Source: Daldinia sp. FL1419
Taxonomy: Eukaryota > Ascomycota > Sordariomycetes > Xylariales > Hypoxylaceae
Direction of reading: 5' to 3'
Length of the DNA stretch: 28,629 bases
NCBI GenBank assembly: GCA_025201765.1
Contig: MU623604.1
Coordinates: 1 to 28,629 of the forward strand
Every line of letters begins with the position of its first letter. The first letter of the stretch is position 1. The notes under the pieces are model-generated. The model saw nothing but the letters and a program-made list of their open reading frames with translations. It had not been told where the DNA came from and did no database searches. The position numbers and the translations under genes were made by a program. Positions 18,880 through 28,629 of the stretch are shown piece by piece.

Positions 18880-20570
18880 TTTCTTAAATAAGTTTAATTA
18901 TTTATATATAGGATAGTATTATAATTTATTTAATATAAATATTTTTAGAAATTTTGAATTAAGTGGGAAGAATTTATAATTAAATAAAAGGATATAAATA
19001 ATAATATATTGGTAGGATCTTTTAGAAAGATTATGTTTATTTAAGATTATTCTATGTTTATTCTGAATTATATTTATTGGAATTGTTCTTTTTTGTGTTT
19101 GTTTCTTTATCCTTTTTTTTGCTTTCTTTGGTTATATATATTAAGGAGTTTTAAGTAAAAATAAATGTATTTTTGAATAAAGGGTTATGTTTATTAAGGT
19201 TTAAATTTAAATATATTAGGAAATTGTTAAAAGTTTGTAATGAATTATTATTGGAAAATAATAAAGTATTTAATGTTAATTAAATTTTTTAAATGAAAGA
19301 TTGTTGTAATAATAATATATGGGGATAATGTAGATTGTTGGGGATGAGGTGATATATATATGTTTTTTTTTAGAATTAATTTTTTTATAAATTTTATATT
19401 ATAATTAATAAGTATTAATAGATTGGGTATGGAATGGGGTTGTATTATAGGATAATTATAGTATTAGTAATGTTGAAATAAATAATTTTTTTAAGATTGT
19501 TGAAATGTATGAGAGTTGTGGATTTAATGAATAAGGGATTGAGTATGATAAGAATAATTGTTAAATATTATTAATAATTTTTGAATAAGTTTTTTAAAGG
19601 TTTAAAAATTTTGGAAAAGTTATAGTAAAGTTTTATTAATTAATTTTTGGAATTGTGTTGAAAAAGTATAATTATGTTTTTTGTGCAATTTTTTATTTTT
19701 AATAAATAAATTATTTTTATAATGTATAATTATATTAGGATTATAATTTTAATATAATATAATATTAAAATATTATATTAAATTTAGGATATTATGATAA
19801 TTTTTAGTAAGGGGATTAAAATATTTGAGGAGAATTAATAATAAGATGAAATTGGAAAGATATTGGAATATTTATAAATATGTAAATTTTTTTTTATTTA
19901 ATGTAGTGTATATATGAAAGTGAAATAGGTTTTTTGAGGTGGTATTGGATCATAAATATGATAGATATAATAGTATTATATTGTAATATTGTAAAGTATA
20001 AGTAAAGTATATAAGGAGGATTAAGGTTAGTTGGAAAAGGCTATAAATTGGTAACATTGTTTTGAATTATTTTAAAAAGTAAATATAATATTGTGGTATT
20101 GAAAAAAAAATTGTAAAAATAAAAATGGGTAATAATTTTTTATAAAAATGTAAAATTATTTACATATATTTATATCTTGTATAGATTGCATATACCCCGG
20201 CCCTCCTCCAAAATAACCTCTTTATGATATAACAACATTTTTATTAACTATTAAAAAAAAATAATGAAGCTATTTTGGATTTTGTTATTACCCTATACCT
20301 GGGTTGCTGCCATACCATTTTATGTAATTAATATTGTAATATATAAAATATTTTTTTATATTAAGATTTAATTATTTTTATTAAAAGGTAAATTTTAATA
20401 AGAATATAAGGTAAAATTAAAATTATAATAATATAATTTGTTTGGATAAATGGCGGGTAGGTTTTTTTTGGAATATGGTTTTTACCTGGAATAAATATTA
20501 AGAGATGGATTGGATATTTGTAATATATTTTAGGTAAATCAGGGTAATAATAAATAAATAAATAAATAAA
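18880..20570 (+). other. Long LINE 3' region with (AAAT)n tail, copy B
   Basis: About 1.7 kb separates the ORF2 stop from the tail, and its sequence is conserved in A0, A1, C (partial) and D. Landmarks are a T/C-rich tract near 19095-19130, the 'ttaatataatataatatt' block near 19749, the island 'ataccccggccctcctcc' at 20192-20209, which escaped the C loss, and 'taaatcagggtaataataaa' before the tail. I see no sense-strand gene; for the antisense frame see the entry at 8645. It probably holds the signals by which the reverse transcriptase recognises its RNA. Confidence 0.65.
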
Positions 20571-20701
20571 TATAATTTTGAAAGAGATTTTTCAATTTTT
20601 GATTATTTTTTTATAAAACCTTTATAAAAAGCCATATAATTTGATTTATTAAAAATCTAATATTATAATCAACATTAAAAAGATATTATATTATATATAT
20701 A

Positions 20702-22190
20702 ATGGCAGCACTATTAAAAAGAAATAAAAAGGGTAATATATAGATGGTGGATGGATAAGTCTATAACCACCTTAAATTTGCCTTAAAAATCATTACTATA
20801 AAAGAAAATAAAAATAAAATAAATATTATTATAATATTAATTAATAATTTTATAAAAATAATTAAATTTAAAATTAATAATTTAATAAAAGAAATAAAAA
20901 TAAAAACTAAAAAAAAAATAAATATATAAAAAATATATATTAATATTATATTAATTATAAAATTAAAATAATATTAAAATAATATTTTTAAATAAAATAA
21001 AATAGAAGATTTAATTAAGAAAATAATAAATAAAAAGTTAAAATTATGAAATAATATTAAAAAATTATTAAAATAATTTTAAATTATAATTATTAAAGAA
21101 ATTATTAAATTTTAAATTTTTATTATTATAATATTAATTTATTTTTAATATAAAATTATAATTAAAATAATGGTGGAATTATAAGAAATATTAAAAAGAA
21201 ATTTTAAAGAAATTATATAAATTATTAATAATATAATTGGTAAGGATGAAGTTATAATAATATATTAATTTTATAATAATAATATTATAATAATATTTTA
21301 ATTTAAAATTAAATAATATAAGAAAAATTAGGATTAAATTAAAAAGATATTTAATTAAAAAATAATTAAAATAAATAAGATTTTTATAATAACAATTAAA
21401 AATTTAAAAGTAATTAATTTAAAAAATGTTTATATTCATTTATAAGATTTGGTAAAGATTTTTTTAAAAGAAAATGAAGTTAAAATCTTTAAAATTAATT
21501 TTATATTTAAAAAATATTTAAAAATTAAATTTATTATTCTAATTATAAAAATTAATAGATTAAATATAACTTATTAATTTTATATTAATAAATTATTATA
21601 GAAAATTAAATTTTATTTTTATAAGTTATTTGTAAAAAATATAAGAATAATATAATATTTTAAATATTATTATTTTAAATATATTATAAAATATTATAAA
21701 AAATAATTTAAGTATAATAAATATATAGGTTTTATTTATAAAAAGAATAATTTAATATGTAAGGTATTAAAAAAATATTGGAATTATAATAGGGTATATA
21801 AGGTATAAAATTTAAAATGTTTAAAGGTAATTAAATAGAAAAATATAGTAAAAGAAATATATGTATATAGGTTGAAGTAATTTGAGGAAAGGAATAGTAT
21901 TGGTTATGTTTTTAATATATATGGTGTTATGTATGATGGCTTTACATTAGTAATTCTAAAGAAGATAAGAGATTGTATTTTTAATAAGGAAAGAGTGTAG
22001 AGCTTTTGGAATAAGAATGTTTTGGGTTTTTTTAAAGTAATTATTGTAGTAGATAATACTCTTAAATTGGAAATAAGAATGAAAGGTAAATCTTGTATAA
22101 AAACTCATTTAAAAATAAAATTTAATAATAATATTCTTTTAATTTAAAAATTTTTTTATTAGGAAGATCTTATTGTGGCAGTAGCTTTTA
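20702..22190 (+). pseudogene. LINE ORF1 (gag-like) remnant, copy C
   Basis: The ATG at 20702 starts MAALLKRNKKGNI followed by TAG, then MVDG. This is the better preserved N-terminus of ORF1. The rest aligns with 14119-15640 of copy B and is full of RIP-type stops. The 3' limit is approximate. Confidence 0.5.
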
Positions 22191-22239
22191 ATTGGAATTA
22201 TTTTGAAGAAAGTAGTAGATTTTTTAAAAATATTGTATA

Positions 22240-25200
22240 AATTATATATAAGATTATATAATTATTATAATATATTGGAATATAAAAAAAAATTATTAAA
22301 TTATATTTTAAATCTTTGAAGATAAAGGGATATTAAATATTATAATTATTTAGGAATTTTATTTTAATAATAGGAAATTAAATTGTTCTTAATTTGGTAA
22401 TTATGAGTTAATATGGTATAGTATAAGTTGAATCATAATTTATATATATAAAAAAATTAATTTAAAAGATTGAAAAAAAAATGGATTATAATTAAATTAT
22501 AATATTAATTTAGGTAAAATCCAATACCTTTATTATATAATTAATATATATAAAATTAAATTTTAATTATAAATATTTATTATTATTAAAATTAATATTA
22601 AAGAATTCTTATAATATAAATATAGTAATAATAAGAGATTTTAATATATATTATTTTTTATGGGATAAAAAAGAAAAAATATTTTAATATATTTTTAAAA
22701 TTTTTAAATTAATAATTTAATAAAATCTTAAATTTATTATAGAAATAAAAATAATAATTAAGTAAATATAAGATTATAAAGATTTAATATTAAATTTGGT
22801 ATAGGTAAATAAAAGATTTAAATATTTAAGATTAAAGTCTTTTAATTAAAAAAGATTTAATTATATTATATAATATTTTAATATTATTATATTGTATTTA
22901 GATTTGGTTTAAAACCAATTTAAATTAGAAGGTTGGATATAAAAGCATTTAAATAAAGGATTTATAAAAATTGAAGTATGGAATATAAATATGTTAAAAA
23001 AAATAAATAATCTTAAAAAATTTAATAAATATATAGAATATTTTATTAAAGAACTAAAAAGGATTATTTTAATTATAGTTTTGTGTTGTGCCTAATTTAT
23101 GGTGTAATTGGTGTTATAATAGAATAATAAAATTAAAATATTTTATAAAAAGGTAAAGGAAATGTATAGATAATAAATGAATTAAAGAATATAAAAATAT
23201 TAGAAAGCCTTTGATAAGGTTTAGGTAATATTAAAGAAAATTATAAGTGAAATTAAAAGAAACAATTGGAGATTAATTTTAATAAAAATTTTAAAAAATA
23301 ATAAAATCTTATAAAAAATAAAAAAAATAAGCCAAATTATATAATTAATAATTTATTAAAAAAAAAAGTTTTTTAATATTATATTATTAATTTAATAAAA
23401 AATTATAAATTATAAATAAAAAGGAAAAAAATATAATATTAAAGAAGAAATTTTTCTTAAATTTTATAATTAATTTATTTAATATTTCTAACCCTATTAT
23501 ATGATTGGAAAAATCTTGAAAAAATAAATTTAATATGTTTAAAAAAATAAAATTGGAAAAAATAAAAATAATTTTAAAAATAATCAAATTATAGAAAATT
23601 ATTAATAAAAATTTATTATTAATAAGGTTTTTTAAAATATATAAAAAATAATTATTTAAAATAGTTATTATAATTATAATATAAAATTTTATATTTAAGT
23701 ATTATTTAAAGGTATTTTATAAAATTATAATAATAATATTATTAAAATTTAAAAAATCTAAAAAAGAAAAAAATTTTTTAAATATTTATAAATTAATATC
23801 CCTCTTAAAAACTATAAATAAAATAATTAAAAAAATAATAATAAATTATATTACAAAGATAATAAAATAATATTAATTATTTTTAAAAAATTAAATAAGA
23901 AATAAATTAATTAAATTTATGGAAATAGTTATTAAAATGGTAATAGAGGTTATATATATTATATGGTATATTAATATTATAATATTGTTTTTATAATTGG
24001 ATATTTTAAGTATTTTTAATAATATCATATTATAGAAACTTGTATACATATTATATCAGAAAGGATATCTAATATAAATAATAAATTAGATAAATAATTT
24101 TATAGAAAAATGAAAGGTGTAATTAATCTTTAATAATAAAAAAGGTAAGACTTGTTCCTTTATTGCAGATGTTCTATAAAGTTTCCCATTATTACTTATC
24201 CTATTTATTATTTATATAATTACCTTATATAAAAAACTAAATTAGGAAGGTATTTTAGTTATTAGTTTTATAAATGATATGAATATATTAATAATAGGAC
24301 ATTTTATAATTAAAAATTATATTAGGTTAGAATAAGTGTATAAAATATGCCTAGATTGGGTACAGAAATATAATATAATATTTATAACATAAAAAAATAA
24401 ATTTATATATTTTATAAGGATCCATCAAATATTAATCATAAAAATTAAATTAAATAATATAATTATTAAATTTAAAAAAAATATTAGATTTTTTAAAATA
24501 TAATTAGATAAGAAATTTAAATAAAATAAATATTTAAAAATAATTAAAATAAAAATGGAGAAATAATAATATACCTTTTCCAAATTAATAATATTAATAT
24601 AAAATTATAATATAATTTAAATAAAAGAAATTTATATAAAAATAATATAGAATGTAATAATATATAAAATAGTGATATGGTATATTTTAAACTAAAATTA
24701 TAAGGTAAAAGGCATTATTAAAAAATTAAATATTATTTAATTAACCTATTTACAAAAAGTTGATAATATATATAAAACAATAGAAATATTATAATTAGAA
24801 ATAAAATTAAATTATCCTTTAATATATTTTTATTTAAATATAATAACAATAATAATTAAATTTTATATGAATAATAAAGGCTTTAATTTTAAAATTTAAG
24901 AAATAGGGTAGAAAATTCAAAAATAAATGGAATTTTAAAGGTTTAAAAAATGATAAGATTTCCCCATTATTATTTAAATATTAGATATATATATTATAAA
25001 AATTAAGGTTAATTAAAATATTAAATAAAAAAAATATTAATATCTTAAAAAAGCCTTTTTTAATTATTAAATAAAAAGATAAAAATAATATAAGAAAAAT
25101 ATTGTTACACCAGCAATTTAATCACCATCCCTTAATATAAAAATTAATAATTGGTATTTTAATTTATAAAAATATAAAATATTAATATTATTATAAATAT

Positions 25201-25450
25201 ATATTAAAAAAATAAAATTAAAAATTTTTTTATTTAATAAAAAGATTTTTAAAATAAATATTTTTAAATGTAAATATAGTAAAAGGAAAATAATATAATA
25301 TATAATTTTTAAATATTTTAAATATATTTTGATATAAGCCTATTTTAAATAGAATTTAATCCTAAGAACTTTCTTAATTAATATAAATTATAAAAAAATA
25401 TTATTTAATTTTAATAAAGTCCTATTAATGGCCCATTAGTTCCTTAGATA
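22240..25450 (+). pseudogene. LINE ORF2 remnant, copy C
   Basis: The same domains as in copy B are visible: ILNIIII*EFYF (22330), RDFNIYYFLW with the endonuclease DFN intact (22634), LDILSIFNN (23997), SFPLLLILFIIY near 24178 (keeps the Pro of the QGSPLSPILF block that B lost) and FIND (24267). The two endonuclease motifs and the RT block lie in different frames, so at least two indels occurred, one in the A-run near 22480. Non-functional. B and C complement each other in which residues survive. Confidence 0.8.
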
Positions 25451-26045
25451 GGTTTAATTATTTATATATAGAATAGTATTATAACTTATTCAGTATAAAT
25501 ATTTCTAGAAATTTTATATTAAATAAGAAGAACTTATAATTAAATAGAAAAATATAAATAATAATATATTAATAAGATCTTTTAAGAGAATTATATCTAC
25601 CCAAAATTGTTCTGTATCTATTTTAAATTATATTTGTTGAAATTGTTTTCTTTTATATCCACCTCCTTATCCTTTTTTTCATTTTCTTTAATTATATATA
25701 TTAAAGAATTTTAAATAAAGGTAAATATATTTTTAAATAAAAGATTATACTTATTAAAATTTAAATTTAAATATATTAAGAAATTATTAAAAATTTATAG
25801 TGGATTATTATTAAGGAATAGTAAAATATTTAATATTAATTAAACCTTTTAAATAAAAGATTATTATAATAATAATATATAAGGATAATATGGATTATTA
25901 GGGATAAAATAATATATATATATTTTCTTTTAAAGTTAATTCTTTTATAAATCTTATATTATAATTAATAATTATTAATAAAATAAATATAAAAAAGGAT
26001 TATATTATAAAATAATTATAATATTAATAATATTAAAATAAATAT

Positions 26046-28629
26046 TTATTTATTTATTTATTACTACCCCGATTTACCTAGAATATATTATAAATATCTA
26101 ATCCATCTTTTAATATTTATTTTGGGTAAAAACCATATTTCAAAGAAAACCTACCCACTACCTATTTAAATAAGTTATATTGCCATAATTTTAACTTCAC
26201 CTTATATTTTTATTAAAATTTATTTTCCAATAAAAATAATTAAATTTTAATATAGAAAAATATTTTGTATATTATAATGCCTTAATTATGTAAAATGATA
26301 TGGTAGTAGTCCAGGTATAGGGTAATGATGAGGTTTAAAATAATTTTATTATTTTTTTTTAATAATTAATAAAAATGTTATTATATTATAAAAAAATTAT
26401 TTTAGGGGAGAGTTAGGGTATATATGGTTTATATAAGGTATAAATATATATAAATAATTTTATATCTTTATAAAAAATTATTATACCTTTTTATTTTTAT
26501 AATTTTCTTTTTAATATTATAATATTATATTTATTTTCTAAAATAGTTTAAAATAATATTACTAACTTATAACCCTTCTTAATTAATTTTAATTTTCTTT
26601 ATATACTTTATTTATGCTTTATAATATTATAATATAATATTATTATACCTATCATATTTATAATCTAATATTACCTTAAAAAACCTATTTTATTTTCATA
26701 TATACATTATATTAAATAAAAAAAATTTTGTATATTTATAAATGTTTTATTATCTTTCCAATATCATCCTATTATTAACCTTTTTTAAATATTTTGATTC
26801 CTTTATTAAAAATTATTATAGTGTTTTGGACTTAATGTATTATTTTAATATTATATTATGTTAAAATTATAATTCCAATACAGTTATATGTTATAAAAAT
26901 AATTTATTTATTAAAGATAGGGAATTGTATAAAAAGTGTAGTTACACCTTTCTAATGTAATTTCGGAAATTAATTATTAAAATTTTATTATAATTTTTCT
27001 AAAATTTTCAAATCTTTAAAAAATTTATTAAAAAATTATTAATAATATTTAATAATTATTTTTATTATATTTAATTCCTTATTTATTAAATCTATAACTT
27101 TTATATATTTTAATAATTTTAAAAGAATTATTTATTTTAATATTATTAATATCATAATTATTCTGTAATATAATTTTATTTTATATTTATTTTATTAAAA
27201 TTTATTAATTATAATATAAAGTTTATAAGGGAATTAATTTTAGAAAAAAATATATATATATTATTTTATTTTTAATAATTTATATTATTCCTATATATTA
27301 TTATTATAATAATTTTTTATTTAAGAAGTTTAATTAGTATTAAATATTTTATTATTTTTTAATAATAATTTATTATAAATTTTTAATAATTTCCTAATAT
27401 ATTCAAATTTAAATCCTAATAAATATAACCTTTTGTTTGAAAATATATTTGCCTTTATTTAAAATTTTTTAATATATATAATTAAAAAAAATGAAAAAAA
27501 AAATAAAGAAATGGATATAGAGGAGGATAATTTTAACAAATATAATTTGGAATAAGTGCGGAATGATCTTAGGTAAATATAATTTTTCTAAAAAATCTTA
27601 TTAATATATTATTATTTATATCCTTTTATTTAATTATAAATTCTTTTTATTTAATTTAAAATTTTTAAAAATGTTTGTGTTAAATAAATTATAATATTAT
27701 TTTATATATAAATAATTAAATTTATTTAAAGAATTAATAAATTATTAATAAGGTTTTATTAGGGTTAAACAATATTTTTTTATAATTTATATTAATTAAA
27801 AAAGTTTTTGGGGTTAAATTCCATTTAAAATAAGCTTATATTAAAATATATTTAAAATATTTAAGAATTATATATTATATTATTTCCCTTTTATTATATT
27901 TACACTTAAAAATATTTATTTTAAAAATCTTTCTATTAAATAAAAAGGTTTTTAATTTTATTTTCTTAATATATATTTATAATAATACTAATATTTTATA
28001 TTTTTATAAATTAAAATATTAATTATTAATCTTTATATTAAAAAATGATGATTAAATTATTGGTATAATGATGTCCTTTTTATATTATTCTTATTTTTTT
28101 ATTTAATAATTTAAAAATTTTTTTTTAAAATATTGGTATCTTTTCTATTTAATATTTTAATTAACCTTAATTTTTATAATATATATATTTAATATTTAAA
28201 TAATAGTAGGAAAATCCCATCATTTTTTAAACCTTTAAAATTCCATTTATTTTTAAATTTTCTATCTTATTTCTTAAATTTTAAAATTAAAGTCTTTATT
28301 ATTTATATAAAATTTAATTATTATTATTATTATATTTAAATAAAGATATATTAAGAAGTAACTTAATTCTATTTTTAATTATAATATTTCTATTATTTTA
28401 TATATATTATTAATTTTTTATAGGTAAATTAATTAAATAATATTTAATTTTTTAATAATACCTTTTATTTTATAATTTTAATTTAAAATATATTATATTA
28501 TTATTCTATATATTATTATACTTTATATTATTTTTATATAAATCTTTTTTATTTAGGTTATGTTATAATCCCATATTAATATTATTAATTTGGAAAGAAT
28601 ATATTATTATTTTTTTATTTTTATTTTAA
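26046..28629 (-). mobile_element. LINE copy D, inverted, 5' side off the window
   Basis: The plus strand starts with the reversed tail (several ATTT) and 'attactaccccgatttacct', the inverse of the LINE 3' terminus, and continues as the inverse of B from 20570 back to about 17982 with almost equal length. It contains the 3' region and the ORF2 part downstream of the reverse transcriptase core. It meets copy C tail to tail at about 26045, inside C's 3' region. The simplest reading is that D inserted into C. Its 5' end and any target-site duplication are outside the window. Confidence 0.85.
27740..28629 (-). pseudogene. LINE ORF2 C-terminal remnant, copy D
   Basis: On the minus strand, codons at 27907-27880 read KCKYNKRE, matching RCRCGERE in A1 with two Gly/Cys/Arg losses that are G-to-A changes. 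The remainder aligns with B 17982-18870. RIP-type stops are frequent. The reverse transcriptase core would lie beyond the window. Confidence 0.6.

Larger units (their letters stand above)
13987..20570 (+). mobile_element. Full-length LINE copy B (Tad1/I-like), about 6.6 kb
   Basis: The 5' end is set by the block 'tataattttgaaggagattt', which recurs as 'tataattttgaaagagattt' at 20571 where copy C starts. Order: short 5' region, ORF1 remnant (from 14119), ORF2 remnant (endonuclease, reverse transcriptase, C-terminal CxC motif), long 3' region of about 1.7 kb, (AAAT)n tail. Along most of its length, especially 16.9-20.1 kb, the plus strand has almost no C but keeps G, so RIP here changed C to T on this strand. 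Copy C follows with no spacer. Confidence 0.88.
20571..26045 (+). mobile_element. LINE copy C, head-to-tail with B, 3' end cut by D
   Basis: It starts directly after the tail of B with the same 5' sequence and follows B collinearly to the equivalent of about 19480. There it breaks off into the inverted tail of copy D ('aaataaat' meeting 'atttatttatttatt'). Unlike B, it shows both-strand or opposite-strand RIP in many parts: 24955-24970 keeps 'gatttccccatt' where B has 'aggtttttttgtt'. It also carries small indels that break the ORF2 frame. The missing 3' kilobase may lie beyond the window if D inserted into C. Confidence 0.85.

Noticed and set aside
23387..23587. 66-codon frame on the minus strand
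   Set aside because: It is low-complexity Ile/Phe/Asn translation antisense to degraded ORF2 of copy C; not kept in copy B.
1..28629. A mitochondrial, plastid or protist (very AT-rich) genome
   Set aside because: Multiple aligned LINE copies differing by C-to-T/G-to-A, and a normal-composition nuclear gene with two GT-AG introns, fit RIP in a filamentous ascomycete much better.
1..28629. tRNA, rRNA or telomeric repeats
   Set aside because: No cloverleaf with a GGTTC-type arm, no rRNA-like conserved stretch and no TTAGGG array was recognised on either strand.

Overview
The window looks like nuclear DNA of a filamentous ascomycete (Pezizomycotina) whose repeats were destroyed by repeat-induced point mutation (RIP). 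Almost all of it is extremely AT-rich, TpA-dominated sequence in which several copies of the same elements can still be aligned. Their differences are overwhelmingly C-to-T or G-to-A, and the old reading frames are full of TAA/TAG where CAA/CAG is expected. One short island of normal base composition (about 6.08-7.83 kb) holds the only intact gene, a three-exon S-methyl-5'-thioadenosine phosphorylase of the methionine salvage pathway with two short spliceosomal introns. The species cannot be fixed from the sequence.

Layout. 1-1127: 3' end of a LINE copy (A0). 1128-5962: three copies of a second repeat family in alternating orientation. They carry a GC-rich 5' box, arrays of a roughly 0.3-kb unit, and a 3' end with a short hairpin followed by CTAG|T, which resembles a non-autonomous Helitron. 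6083-6400: a miniature LTR-like element (TGTTGG...CCAACA, about 95 bp repeats) immediately upstream of the gene. 6463-7557: the phosphorylase gene. 7698-7745: a minus-strand simple-repeat tail resembling a LINE 3' end. 8040-8281: a fragment of the second repeat family, split by a 5'-truncated LINE (A1, 8282-10140) with an exact 11-bp target-site duplication. 10152-13986: degraded spacer with one unidentified coding-like remnant (about 11283-11540) and more second-family fragments (12850-13640).

13987 to the end is a LINE array. Copy B (13987-20570, full length, about 6.6 kb) is followed with no spacer by copy C (20571-26045) in the same direction. C is cut off by copy D on the minus strand (26046-28629, running off the window). 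The LINE is a two-ORF non-LTR retrotransposon, probably of the Tad1/I-like type common in fungi: ORF1 with a zinc-knuckle-like remnant, then ORF2 with an endonuclease, a reverse transcriptase and a C-terminal CxC...H...C motif, and an unusually long 3' region ending in (AAAT)n.

The genes do not form a functional system. One salvage enzyme sits between dead transposons. The points most worth a second look are the complementary strand bias of RIP in copies B and C, the Helitron-like ends on a satellite-like body, the mini-LTR 62 bp from the start codon, and a reading frame on the antisense strand of the LINE 3' region that stays in register across four copies.
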